Positions 5,065 through 12,272 of a DNA stretch of 20,197 nt are shown piece after piece; position 1 is the first letter of the stretch, and the number at the start of each line of letters is the position of its first letter. This DNA comes from a virus. A program made the position numbers and the translations under genes. The stretch covers positions 1-20,197 of IMG/VR virus record IMGVR_UViG_3300037042_001426; one strand, written 5' to 3'. The notes below the pieces were generated by a model, which saw nothing but the letters and a program-made list of their open reading frames with translations, had not been told where the DNA came from and ran no database searches.

Positions 5065-6408
5065 ATGGATATATTTAATATACAGGCCCTTATAAGAGAG
5101 GGAAGACTTATTACAGCTAATGATGTTGACCCAACTGAATCATACTTACAAGTGGGTGTGTTTCAGAAGGGGAATAGACCAAGTAATTCTAGCAATGCTG
5201 ACACTTACCCTTCTTATGCACTTCCTCTTTCTGAGCTATCAGGAAGCTCACTACCTATAGTACGTTATGTTTATTTAGTACAAGATGCTAGTGATGCTCT
5301 CCTAATGGGAGGCATAGCAAGTAATGTGTATACTACTTTTCAAACAGCTTATGATGCAGCTAATGCTTTACAATTAGTTTTAGGTGGATCAAATACAGTT
5401 GTTATACTAGTTGGAAATACTACTGCAGCAACAGTAGGTAATCTTACACTTACAGCAAACTATAACCGGTTTGTCTTAATAAAAGGGATAAACCTTCAGT
5501 CCTCTATCCTTGGAAATATTATTGCTACAAATGCACTAGGTAGTGGGTATCATGTGGGTGTAAATAGCAGTACATCTGTTGCTATAACAGATGTAAGAAT
5601 TGGAACAATAAGTACTAATGCAACAGGTGCTACAGGAACTTCAGGAAATGTGGCTATTCGCCTCAATGCTACCCAGTTAGGAAATATAAACACGTCTATA
5701 ACAAACACATTAAACACAACAGGAAATGGGGGTTCAGTTACTGTAAGTGTTAATAGCAGTAATTTTGTTGTATTTGGAAATATAACAACTTCAAGCAAAG
5801 GTCCAACAAGTTCTGCCGGATCAGTTGGCATTTCTGCAACTTCTTTTTCATTTGGTCAAATTATTACATCAACTGGAAACTTAAACGGAAATGTAACACT
5901 TAGTGCACCACAAGGAAAATTTTTTGGATTGCTTGTTTCATTATCAAGTGTTGGTGGCCCGCAGTCAACATTCTCAATGCAGAATGGACAAATAAGTCAA
6001 TTAAACTTATCTACAGCAGGCAGTATAACTATATTGGAAGCAGTAGTTGGAAGTCTTACTGTAGTTAACACTAGTCCAACACTTACTCCTAATACTTTAA
6101 CCATTACAGATTCAAGACTTATTAATGAGACAGCTTCCGATTTCTTAACAGTAATAACAGCAAAACTAAGTGCCTTCAATTCTATAGAACAAGTAGGTGA
6201 TAATTCTATTATCTCAAATTGTGTATTTGATGGTATAGATACAAGTGGTGCTAGTCCAACAATAGACGGGATTGGTCCAGGTTGTTCAATATACAATTGC
6301 ACTGTACTGCAAGGAAGCTTAGGTATTGATAATGGTTCACCAGTAACTGTAAATGGTTTTGGAACTATATTTGTGAATGGTATAGGAGCAAATGTAACAG
6401 TAATTTAA
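5065..6408 (+). CDS. tail fibre with solenoid, paralogue B
   Basis: The protein has 447 residues. Residues 1-60 repeat the attachment domain of the fibre at 3081, with 45 of 60 positions identical by hand alignment. The rest is unrelated in detail: FQTAYDAANALQLVLGG (about 92-108) leads to a T/S/N/G/V-rich solenoid with repeated GNI, GNV and ITTS elements (about 130-320) and ends in NGFGTIFVNGIGANVTVI. Low-complexity beta-solenoids of this sort form fibre shafts. The contrast between conserved anchor and divergent shaft argues for two different receptor specificities on the same attachment site. Confidence 0.75.
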   Translation: MDIFNIQALIREGRLITANDVDPTESYLQVGVFQKGNRPSNSSNADTYPSYALPLSELSGSSLPIVRYVYLVQDASDALLMGGIASNVYTTFQTAYDAANALQLVLGGSNTVVILVGNTTAATVGNLTLTANYNRFVLIKGINLQSSILGNIIATNALGSGYHVGVNSSTSVAITDVRIGTISTNATGATGTSGNVAIRLNATQLGNINTSITNTLNTTGNGGSVTVSVNSSNFVVFGNITTSSKGPTSSAGSVGISATSFSFGQIITSTGNLNGNVTLSAPQGKFFGLLVSLSSVGGPQSTFSMQNGQISQLNLSTAGSITILEAVVGSLTVVNTSPTLTPNTLTITDSRLINETASDFLTVITAKLSAFNSIEQVGDNSIISNCVFDGIDTSGASPTIDGIGPGCSIYNCTVLQGSLGIDNGSPVTVNGFGTIFVNGIGANVTVI

Positions 6409-6417
6409 AACATAATT

Positions 6418-7065
6418 ATGAGCATAGGAAACTTAAATAATAATGGTAACAAGAGAAATAACTTTCCCTACCAACTAAGTAATCTCCAATTACTTGGAGC
6501 TATTAATGACTGTTGTGCAACATCAGGAGGTACTTTATTAAGTATACTTGCTGCTTTACAGAATGGTCAAAATTTTATTCAAATCCTGGTGGAAGATCAA
6601 GGTGGTACAGGGTGCCCTACCAACTGTCCAGTATATCTAGAAGTAAAGATCTGGAATGGTACTAGTTTTGATCCTCCTGTATATTATGATGCTGAAGGAA
6701 ACATAGTAGTGCCAGTAGGACCAGTAGTATATCTTAATCCAGATTTTCATTTGGCTCAAATGGTTGCTTTACTTACAAGTATCAATACTGATACTGGAAA
6801 TATTGCTGCAGATACTACGGCTACTAGAACTGCTAAAGTAATTAGTACTACAGGTTCAGGAACTATCCCTGGCAACCCAATGACTGTATCTATCTTTAAT
6901 GCTAATACAATGTCTGGTGCAGTTACTATTGGAGGTACTACTATTTCTGTTCCGGGTGGAGTAACTTTAAGTTATGATGCTGGTGGATTAAACAACAAGT
7001 TTGCTACTGGTAACTTTGTATATGATGCAACGGGTACTACATTTATAATCACTTATGTAATCTAA
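6418..7065 (+). CDS. 215-aa fibre-partner protein, paralogue B
   Basis: The protein starts MSIGNLNNNGNKRNNFPYQL, homologous to the 89-residue protein at 4783, and then extends with CCATSGG, a VYLEVKIWNGTSFDPPVYYDAEGN beta segment (about 75-100) and a C-terminal beta region with GSGTIPGNPMTVSIFNAN (about 146-163). The C-terminal half resembles small beta-sandwich modules of phage structural proteins. It is 9 bases downstream of fibre B and 2 bases before the next gene. Its job is presumably structural. Confidence 0.65.
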   Translation: MSIGNLNNNGNKRNNFPYQLSNLQLLGAINDCCATSGGTLLSILAALQNGQNFIQILVEDQGGTGCPTNCPVYLEVKIWNGTSFDPPVYYDAEGNIVVPVGPVVYLNPDFHLAQMVALLTSINTDTGNIAADTTATRTAKVISTTGSGTIPGNPMTVSIFNANTMSGAVTIGGTTISVPGGVTLSYDAGGLNNKFATGNFVYDATGTTFIITYVI

Positions 7066-7067
7066 TC

Positions 7068-7739
7068 ATGGGAAATCAGATAAGTAGAACAGGATATACA
7101 TTAGCTCAAGAAGAAGGTTCTAATCTTCCTCATAGACAGATTATAAATTTTGTTGGTACAGGTGTAACAGCAACAGATGCCGGTGGTAAAACAGTAGTTA
7201 CAATTCCAGGTAATATTCCAGCTACTAACTATGGTCTATTTGCTCAAACAGGAAATAGTACGCCCATTACAGGAACGATTGTAGAAAGTTCTTTGATAGG
7301 TAGTGGTTTAGGAACTCTTACAATTCCTGCAAATGGATTTCAAGTAGGGGATAGCTTCAGCGGTGTATTAATAGGCCACCTATCTTGTGTAGGTACAGCT
7401 ACTTTGCATATTAGAGTTAAAACTGCTTCAGGAATATTACTAGCAGATACAGGAGTAATGGCAATGAGTGCAGCTACTGCTAAACATTGGAAGCTAGATA
7501 TTAATTTTACTGTAAGAACTTTAGGAGTAGCTACTGTAGCTTCTATAGCATCAGGAGGATTGTTTGCATATACTAAAAATTCAGGTCTTAACTTTGAAGG
7601 AGTAAATTTTAGTATTGTTAATAACATAACTTTTGATACTACTACCTCTAACACACTTGTTGTTACAGCTGAATGGAATACTAATAATGCAGGAAATTCT
7701 ATTTATTCAGAAATATTTGTTTTAAATAAAATATACTAA
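7068..7739 (+). CDS. fibre/spike protein with C-terminal jelly-roll-like domain
   Basis: This 223-residue protein has a typical fibre adaptor start: GYTLAQEEGSNLPHRQIINF then GTGVTATDAGGKTVVTIPG (residues 8-48). The C-terminal domain (about 55-223) contains the landmarks TPITGTIVESSLIGSG, GFQVGDSF, HLSCVGTATLHIRVKT, AKHWKLDINFTVRT, NFSIVNNITFDTT and YSEIFVLNKIY. These recur in beta-sandwich tip domains of head- or tail-fibre proteins from several environmental phages. That resemblance is from memory. It closes the fibre block and is followed after 2 bases by the lysis cassette. Confidence 0.7.
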   Translation: MGNQISRTGYTLAQEEGSNLPHRQIINFVGTGVTATDAGGKTVVTIPGNIPATNYGLFAQTGNSTPITGTIVESSLIGSGLGTLTIPANGFQVGDSFSGVLIGHLSCVGTATLHIRVKTASGILLADTGVMAMSAATAKHWKLDINFTVRTLGVATVASIASGGLFAYTKNSGLNFEGVNFSIVNNITFDTTTSNTLVVTAEWNTNNAGNSIYSEIFVLNKIY

Positions 7740-7741
7740 TC

Positions 7742-8287
7742 ATGAAAAAATATACAGTAGAAGAGCTTAAAGCTCAGTTTCAAAAACACAATTATGAGTG
7801 GCTTCCATTTCACTTTGTAGGTATTAGATCTACAGCTAACTTACCTAACCAGTTTGATGACTTGTTTGGAGTAGTTATGGGTGATAAAGTAGAATGGTTT
7901 ACATGCACTACTAACCCAGGTACACATTGGTTAAAAAACTTGCTTAACCCAAAAGGTGCTGCATTACTTAAAGCTAACCAGTATAAAGATACTTGGAGTA
8001 TAGGAATGCACCAAGGAAAGTACAAAGCTTTTTGTCAAGCTAAACCGGTTGAGGTATTCCGTGATAAAAATCTAGATGACAAAGCAGAAGAAACAGCAAC
8101 TATTGACAAAGGCTTGTTTGGTATAAACATTCACAGAGCTAATGAGAAGTTTACTTCTAAGCTTATAGACAAGTGGTCAGCTGGTTGTCAAGTATTTAAC
8201 AATCCTGCAGACTTTGCTAAAGTATTGTTTGCAGCAGAATCTACAAAACAAAAGTTTTTTACTTACACCCTTTTAAAAGAGTTCTAA
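7742..8287 (+). CDS. putative lysis enzyme (endolysin candidate)
   Basis: The protein has 181 residues and no signal peptide. FGINIHR (residues 126-132) and WSAGCQVF (145-152) place a histidine and a cysteine in an H...S-x-G-C arrangement like the HG...SHGC active site of YkuD L,D-transpeptidases and related phage cell-wall domains. An earlier region (GIRSTANLPNQFDD, CTTNPGTHWL) is also strongly patterned. It is immediately followed by spanin-like and holin-like genes, so it is the best endolysin candidate in the window. The exact bond cleaved is unknown and the family assignment is by motif only; another hydrolase or a structural protein is possible. Confidence 0.55.
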   Translation: MKKYTVEELKAQFQKHNYEWLPFHFVGIRSTANLPNQFDDLFGVVMGDKVEWFTCTTNPGTHWLKNLLNPKGAALLKANQYKDTWSIGMHQGKYKAFCQAKPVEVFRDKNLDDKAEETATIDKGLFGINIHRANEKFTSKLIDKWSAGCQVFNNPADFAKVLFAAESTKQKFFTYTLLKEF

Positions 8288-8288
8288 T

Positions 8289-8570
8289 ATGAAACTACCC
8301 ATAGACTTTAAAGACTTTGCAAAAGATCCAGTTAAGGGTCTCTTGTTTATTGTCTTGCTTGCTGTTGGTTATCTCTACTATGATAACAAAGCCAGCTACC
8401 AAAAACAAACTGAAGAGTATAAATCTCAGTACACAGAGTGCGGAACTAAAGTAGAAGCTCTAGAAAACAAGCTAGATGAAAAAACTGAAAGACTTAGAAG
8501 AGCAGACAGTGTAATGGCTATATCAGTAGCTAGACTTGAGGTGTTAAATGAAATAAACAAGATAAAATGA
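8289..8570 (+). CDS. inner-membrane spanin-like protein
   Basis: The protein has 93 residues: a short cytoplasmic N-terminus, one membrane segment (GLLFIVLLAVGYLYY, about residues 18-32) and a long charged coiled coil (35-85, with EALENKLDEKTERLRRADS). This is the N-in, C-out layout of i-spanins, which bridge to an outer-membrane partner and help fuse the two membranes at lysis. The stop overlaps the next ATG, whose product is a predicted lipoprotein, which strengthens the reading. Spanins diverge too fast for sequence proof. Confidence 0.65.
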   Translation: MKLPIDFKDFAKDPVKGLLFIVLLAVGYLYYDNKASYQKQTEEYKSQYTECGTKVEALENKLDEKTERLRRADSVMAISVARLEVLNEINKIK

Positions 8571-8950
8571 AAAAGATTTTAATATTATTTGCAGTAATCC
8601 TTTCCTCTTGTAAGGAAGCTTCTGTAGAAGAAGGTCAGGTTCCTATGTTTGACAGCATTGTTGCTGAAGAAAACAGTATAGATATTAGCATGATAGATAC
8701 AGCTTCTATAGACTCTATGGCTGAAAAGATAACAAACCTTCTTATATCTACAGCTCATGCTGATAAAAAAGTAAAAGAGATCAAAGACATTAAAAAAGAA
8801 AATGTATCTTTAAAACAAGAGCTTGTAGAAACTAAGGCAGAGCTTAAAGAAGTTAAAGCTGTACTTGCTGATACAACTGAGCCTGTTAAAAAGAAAAAAA
8901 GTTTTATACAAAAAGTAATATCAACTATTAAAAAAGACACAGCACAATGA
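8567..8950 (+). CDS. lipoprotein, outer spanin-like
   Basis: The protein has 127 residues. It has a short signal peptide, MKKILILFAVILSSC, with a lipobox LSSC and the modifiable cysteine at residue 15. An acidic linker follows, then a coiled coil (about 66-105, KEIKDIKKENVSLKQELVET) and a basic C-terminus. It begins in a 4-base overlap with the i-spanin-like gene and ends in a 4-base overlap with the holin-like gene. An o-spanin is usually shorter, so a different surface lipoprotein cannot be excluded, but the gene pairing is characteristic of a two-component spanin. It implies a host with an outer membrane. Confidence 0.6.
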   Translation: MKKILILFAVILSSCKEASVEEGQVPMFDSIVAEENSIDISMIDTASIDSMAEKITNLLISTAHADKKVKEIKDIKKENVSLKQELVETKAELKEVKAVLADTTEPVKKKKSFIQKVISTIKKDTAQ

Positions 8951-9207
8951 AAAAGTTTTGGACAATGTTTGATGACACAAACAACATCAATGAAAAAGCA
9001 GTAGTAGGCTTTATTGCCTTCATAGTAATGATCATCTTTGCTGCTGTGGATATAGGCACAGGTATAGCTAATAAACCTTTACTGGTTAATGAGTTTATCT
9101 TCAACTCATTCCAAGTTATAACTATAGCTTGTTTTGGTATAGCCTCTGTAGACAAGTGGATCAACAAAAAACATAATTCAGAAGAAGAACCCTCATCACA
9201 AGAATAA
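8947..9207 (+). CDS. holin-like protein, two membrane segments
   Basis: The protein has 86 residues with two hydrophobic helices (about 18-38, AVVGFIAFIVMIIFAAVDIG, and about 50-65, FNSFQVITIACFGIAS) and a charged C-terminal tail ending EEEPSSQE. Length, topology and location fit a phage holin, which would open the inner membrane and release the lytic enzyme. The ATGA overlap couples it to the lipoprotein gene. Holins have no common sequence, so the call rests on topology and neighbours. Confidence 0.6.
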   Translation: MKKFWTMFDDTNNINEKAVVGFIAFIVMIIFAAVDIGTGIANKPLLVNEFIFNSFQVITIACFGIASVDKWINKKHNSEEEPSSQE

Positions 9208-9210
9208 ACT

Positions 9211-9645
9211 ATGAACGCAACAGAACTCACATTTGGTACAAAAGAAGTTGTAGAGATTGTAATAGGTATATTAGGTATTGCTGGTTTTTTGTATGCAATG
9301 AAAAGAGCTTCAGAAAAAACTAAAGATAAACTGAACGTGATTGAAAAAGATCTTCAAGATCTTAAAAAAGACACAGAAGAAAGATTTTTACATGCAAGAA
9401 ATGCAAAAAAAGCTAATATACAAACTGTTATGGAATCAATTCAAAAACAAAAAGAAGAAGTAGAAAAGAAAGAACAACAAATCTATTCAAGAATCAGTGA
9501 GATCCGTCAAGAACAACAAGATGCTCATGAGAAACTTTGGGTAAAACTAGATGGTGTAGAGAAAATGCAGTTCTCAATGAACACCGCATTGGCTGAATTA
9601 ACAGGTTACATGAAAGCTAAAACTCAGGATAAATCTGAGAAATAA
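9211..9645 (+). CDS. membrane-anchored coiled-coil protein
   Basis: The protein has 144 residues: one N-terminal membrane segment (about 13-30, VVEIVIGILGIAGFLYAM), then an almost continuous coiled coil (about 35-130) rich in K, E and Q. The layout is like the i-spanin at 8289 but longer. It is the last gene of the lysis cassette, 3 bases after the holin-like gene. It might be a second spanin component, an antiholin-like regulator or an infection-related membrane protein; I cannot choose among these. Confidence 0.55.
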   Translation: MNATELTFGTKEVVEIVIGILGIAGFLYAMKRASEKTKDKLNVIEKDLQDLKKDTEERFLHARNAKKANIQTVMESIQKQKEEVEKKEQQIYSRISEIRQEQQDAHEKLWVKLDGVEKMQFSMNTALAELTGYMKAKTQDKSEK

Positions 9646-9669
9646 CTTGTGTAATTAAAACCTTTTTCT

Positions 9670-9677
9670 TATATTAA
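9670..9677 (+). promoter_or_regulatory. rightward promoter-like TATATTAA, near-leaderless
   Basis: CTTATATTAAG lies in the only gap between the lysis cassette and the next gene, with TTG at 9647-9649 (20 bases upstream). The ATG follows 4 bases after the core, so a transcript from here would have almost no leader. Confidence 0.4.
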
Positions 9678-9681
9678 GACT

Positions 9682-10362
9682 ATGGCGGCAAATGACAAAT
9701 TAATACCAACAGCATTAACTCTTGCTAATAATTTAAAGGGTACAAAGTTGTACGCAACAAACACTTTTAAATTACCAGGCAAAAAGAAATCTAAATGGGA
9801 AAACCCATACATAGATGCTGTAAACTATTTTGCTAGTATCTACGCAAAAGAAGTTAAGGTGGCAGCTTTTAATTCTACTTGGAATCATGAGTTGATTAAT
9901 GGGGAACCACAAGTTGATCCTCACACACTAGATCAAAACATTCATCACTTAAGTTTAGGAATGGTTGTTGCCTTCTCTGAATATGAGTGGGATGAATTAC
10001 AAATCACAATAAGCAAAGCCTTTAATATTATTGGTGTAGTTTACAGCTTACCTGCTGGCATATATTCCGTAAGTGATTACGCGTATATTTTAAGTCAGAT
10101 GGGAGTGTTTAGTGGTGGAATAACAGGAACTTTAGCTCTTGTAGATGCTGCATCAAATCCAATACCCGGCTCTCCTTTTGCCCAAGGTGTGGCTTATGCA
10201 ACAGCGTGGAATAACTTAAAAGTTCCTGCTGACAAACTATTAGATGTTGAAACACAATACATTGCTCCTGTGTATAAACCAACAGGACAGACAGAATACT
10301 TTTACCGTTTTACAGGTATAAGAAAGTGGGCTTCTCCCTTTACTGGCTACAACACAAATTAG
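9682..10362 (+). CDS. 226-aa protein of unknown function, solitary unit
   Basis: The frame runs from ATG 9682 (MAANDKLIPTALTLANN) to a TAG stop. There is no signal peptide and no clear membrane helix. A basic stretch (PGKKKSKWENPY, about 32-43) is followed by a mixed region with HHLSLGMVVAFSEYEWDELQ (about 92-111), a hydrophobic GIYSVSDYAYILSQMGVFSGG (about 131-151) and a C-terminal YFYRFTGIRKWASPFTGYN. I recognise no family. It has its own promoter-like motif upstream and an intrinsic terminator downstream, so it is probably transcribed independently. A minor virion protein or a host-interaction factor would both fit. Confidence 0.65.
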   Translation: MAANDKLIPTALTLANNLKGTKLYATNTFKLPGKKKSKWENPYIDAVNYFASIYAKEVKVAAFNSTWNHELINGEPQVDPHTLDQNIHHLSLGMVVAFSEYEWDELQITISKAFNIIGVVYSLPAGIYSVSDYAYILSQMGVFSGGITGTLALVDAASNPIPGSPFAQGVAYATAWNNLKVPADKLLDVETQYIAPVYKPTGQTEYFYRFTGIRKWASPFTGYNTN

Positions 10363-10388
10363 TCAGAAACAATATCTTGTATAAACAT

Positions 10389-10420
10389 AATCCTGGCACT
10401 AGTCAGGATTTTTTTTGTTT
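10389..10420 (+). terminator. intrinsic terminator after 226-aa gene
   Basis: A perfect 7-bp stem (AATCCTG 10389-10395 with CAGGATT 10404-10410) closes an 8-base loop and is followed by TTTTTTGTTT. It ends the fibre/lysis half of the rightward block. Confidence 0.85.
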
Positions 10421-10448
10421 AAATGTGTAAAGTTTAAACTTTTCTTAT

Positions 10449-10456
10449 TATATTTG
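10449..10456 (+). promoter_or_regulatory. TAnnTTTG promoter of the packaging operon
   Basis: TATATTTG is an exact TAnnTTTG. It lies between the terminator and ATG 10484, giving a leader of about 20 bases. The -33 region is weak. The TGTGTAA and TTTTCTTAT text around it resembles the upstream region of the gene at 9682. Confidence 0.55.
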
Positions 10457-10483
10457 CTGTACATAAAATTAAAAAAGTTTAAC

Positions 10484-10771
10484 ATGTCAGAAAACACCAA
10501 CACCAACCCAGAAGAAAGAGAGCCTACTCCAGAAGAGATTAAAGCTTTTAAAGACAATCAGCACAAACACTACAAGGAACAATTACCGTTTTTGAAAACA
10601 ACCCTTGAGTATGAGTCTCTTATTGCAAACATAGAAGAAGCAAGACTAAAGTACTATACCATGAGAATGCGTGTTGCACAATTACTGGCACCTCCTCCGC
10701 CGGAAGAGCTAGAAGGTGAACCAGAAGCGCCAGTTGAAAAGAAAGAGCGCAAATTGAAAAGCCAAAACTAA
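10484..10771 (+). CDS. 95-aa charged helical protein, hypothetical
   Basis: I placed the start at ATG 10484 (MSENTNTNPEERE). The longer frame reaching back to 10415 would run through the promoter. An acidic disordered N-terminus leads to a helical core (EEIKAFKDNQHKHYKEQLPF then LEYESLIANIEEARLKYYTM, about 19-62) and a P/E/K-rich tail with PPPPEELEGEPEAP. Similar short helical proteins accompany the packaging genes of crAss-like phages as far as I recall. The function is unknown. It is first in a long operon. Confidence 0.6.
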   Translation: MSENTNTNPEEREPTPEEIKAFKDNQHKHYKEQLPFLKTTLEYESLIANIEEARLKYYTMRMRVAQLLAPPPPEELEGEPEAPVEKKERKLKSQN

Positions 10772-10789
10772 TTACATTTCCATACCAAC

Positions 10790-11215
10790 ATGGCAAAAGT
10801 AAACGTAGTAAACAAACAAGTCCGCATGGATTTGGATGATATAATCAAGTATCAGCTGATCACTCATTGCTATATTAACCGTATACTTTTGAGTGATCTA
10901 GATCTTGATTGTCTTACAAGTCTTGGTAAAATGGGTGAGTCAGAGCTTACAGACTTTTGTGTGTACATGGCTGAAAAGCGTTTACAACACAAACTTAAGA
11001 GCTGGAAACCCACAAAAGCAAGTGAAAGAATGCCGGATGCATCTCCACAGACCATCCGCAATGTGTTAATCAAAGTTGAAAAAGAAAACTTAATAGTAAA
11101 ATCTGGTAAGGGACGTAAGCGTATAAGTTTAAATCCTGACTTGAAAATACAAACAAGTAACAGCATTTTACTAAATTACAAAATTGTACATGTTGCTGCC
11201 GAAGAAACCAACTGA
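10790..11215 (+). CDS. winged-helix-like DNA-binding protein
   Basis: The protein has 141 residues. The C-terminal third has the look of a winged helix: SPQTIRNVLIKVEKENLI (85-102) as recognition helix region and VKSGKGRKRISLN (103-115) as a basic wing. The N-terminal part is helical (MDLDDIIKYQLITHCYINRI). A transcriptional or DNA-architecture role is likely; as it opens the packaging operon it could be a late regulator or a packaging accessory. The 3' end overlaps the next gene by 26 bases. The fold is inferred from pattern only. Confidence 0.6.
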   Translation: MAKVNVVNKQVRMDLDDIIKYQLITHCYINRILLSDLDLDCLTSLGKMGESELTDFCVYMAEKRLQHKLKSWKPTKASERMPDASPQTIRNVLIKVEKENLIVKSGKGRKRISLNPDLKIQTSNSILLNYKIVHVAAEETN

Positions 11216-11648
11216 GTTCTATAAAAAAACTGCTGAGGAAAACAACGTGAGTGAAGAACTCGTAGCTGACTTAATTTCCTTCTACTGGAAAGAAATCCGT
11301 AGAGTAATGTCTAACTGTGAAGCTCATAATGTAATAGTTGAAGGCTTAGGAACCTTTAAAGTCAAGTATTGGAAAATAAAAGAGATTCTTCTAAAACATG
11401 AGAACATCTTAAACAAGTACAAGATTGATGTTGAAGCAGGTGATAAAATAAGCTTTTATAAGTTCTCTATACTCAAAGATGTACAAGGGAACATGAATAA
11501 AATTCTAGAACTTGAGAAGATGATTGAAGAAGACAACCTTAAAAAACAAAGTGTAAAACAAAAACGTTATGATCAAAAAGTTAAAAACAATTTGGAAGAA
11601 CCGAGCTCAGATATGGGCCGGCTTCAAGAACCTGATATTCAAGACTGA
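11190..11648 (+). CDS. HU/IHF-like DNA-bending protein
   Basis: This 152-residue protein has the HU/IHF core at its N-terminus: helices at 8-42 (FYKKTAEENNVSEELVADLI, then KEIRRVMSN) and the hallmark turn VEGLGTFKVKYWKI (50-63), where cellular HU has GFGTF. The beta-arm region is replaced by a helical, lysine-rich extension (64-152). HU/IHF-like genes near capsid genes are a known feature of crAss-like phages. I chose ATG 11190 over an upstream TTG at 11184. It overlaps the previous gene by 26 bases and the next by 80. It may organise DNA for packaging or act in replication. Confidence 0.7.
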   Translation: MLLPKKPTEFYKKTAEENNVSEELVADLISFYWKEIRRVMSNCEAHNVIVEGLGTFKVKYWKIKEILLKHENILNKYKIDVEAGDKISFYKFSILKDVQGNMNKILELEKMIEEDNLKKQSVKQKRYDQKVKNNLEEPSSDMGRLQEPDIQD

Positions 11649-11850
11649 CTATACTGAAGAAGTATATCACATGCGTATGAAAGAATGCAAGAAGTGTCCT
11701 ATGATGGACACTCTTGGAACAGATTGCGAAGTAATAGGTACCCAACCTTGCTGCTCTGTTTGTGGATGCAGTCTTGCCTTAAAACTAAGATCACTAGAAT
11801 CTGAGTGTCCACATCCTGATGGACCTAAGTGGAAGGAGGTAGTATTATGA
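11569..11850 (+). CDS. zinc-binding cysteine-rich small protein
   Basis: The protein has 93 residues with eight cysteines: CKKC (40-43), C53, CCSVCGC (61-67) and C80 in SECPHP. It resembles a widespread phage family ending in CCxxCGCxLxxKxRSxxxxCP plus a tryptophan, usually uncharacterised. The N-terminus (MIKKLKTIWKNRAQIWAGFK) also looks like that family, so I keep ATG 11569 even though it overlaps the HU-like gene by 80 bases in another frame. Its last bases form a strong AGGAGGT ahead of the next start. It probably binds zinc; the partner is unknown. Confidence 0.7.
   Translation: MIKKLKTIWKNRAQIWAGFKNLIFKTDYTEEVYHMRMKECKKCPMMDTLGTDCEVIGTQPCCSVCGCSLALKLRSLESECPHPDGPKWKEVVL
11834..11840 (+). 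promoter_or_regulatory. strong Shine-Dalgarno site
   Basis: AGGAGGT sits 6 bases before ATG 11847, an ideal spacing. Other genes here lack such sites, as is usual for Bacteroidota. It lies inside the KEVV codons of the upstream gene, so it could be fortuitous, but it decides ATG 11847 over the in-frame GTG at 11829. Confidence 0.5.
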
Positions 11851-12272
11851 GCTGGCAAAAATGTCCAATATGTAATGGTACAGGTATAGAACCTTTATCA
11901 GGTACAAGTACTAACACACAAGCAAGATGCTTAGTATGTGATGGTAGAAGAATCATCAACAAAAAAACAGGCTTACCACCAAATAGAATTAGCATTGAGA
12001 AAGTTGTAAGAGAAATGCCTAAGACTGTCAAAGATGCTCAGATCAATTATGCTACACAAGAACATGTCAAAAATGTTATAGATGAGCTAGACAAAACTGG
12101 TGAACTACCTTATCACATTAGACCTACTAATGCTCTTAAAAGAACTGAGCAAGAAAAAGAAAAGATAAGACTTGAAAGACTGGTAGATCCTACTTTACAC
12201 AAGATAGATGAAGAAAGTGGTAGAGACATCTTTGATAATCTTGAACACAAACCTACTCAAACATCAACTTAA
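11847..12272 (+). CDS. DnaJ-type zinc-finger protein
   Basis: The protein has 141 residues. CPICNGTG (6-13) and CLVCDGRR (28-34) form a CxxCxGxG-type pair as in the DnaJ cysteine-rich domain, giving one four-cysteine zinc site. The rest is charged and helical (VVREMPKTVKDAQINYATQE, then LKRTEQEKEKIRLERLVD) with no J-domain. Phages often carry such minimal zinc proteins without known function. It overlaps the upstream stop by 4 bases and ends one base before the nuclease ATG, so all three are probably one translation unit. Confidence 0.7.
   Translation: MSWQKCPICNGTGIEPLSGTSTNTQARCLVCDGRRIINKKTGLPPNRISIEKVVREMPKTVKDAQINYATQEHVKNVIDELDKTGELPYHIRPTNALKRTEQEKEKIRLERLVDPTLHKIDEESGRDIFDNLEHKPTQTST

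Noticed and set aside
5550-6302. Long minus-strand open frames opposite fibre B
   Set aside because: They mirror the T/S/N-rich fibre codons, have no supporting start context or neighbours, and lie fully inside a convincing gene. The same applies to minus frames at 4190-4776, 7340-7654, 8755-9230 and 18532-18825.
3081-7739. Diversity-generating retroelement acting on the fibre genes
   Set aside because: No reverse transcriptase and no template/variable repeat pair is present; the repeated fibre starts are ordinary paralogy.
10415-10483. Longer N-terminus for the 95-residue protein
   Set aside because: The extra residues are encoded by the T-tract of a terminator and the promoter; ATG 10484 starts a typical hydrophilic N-terminus.
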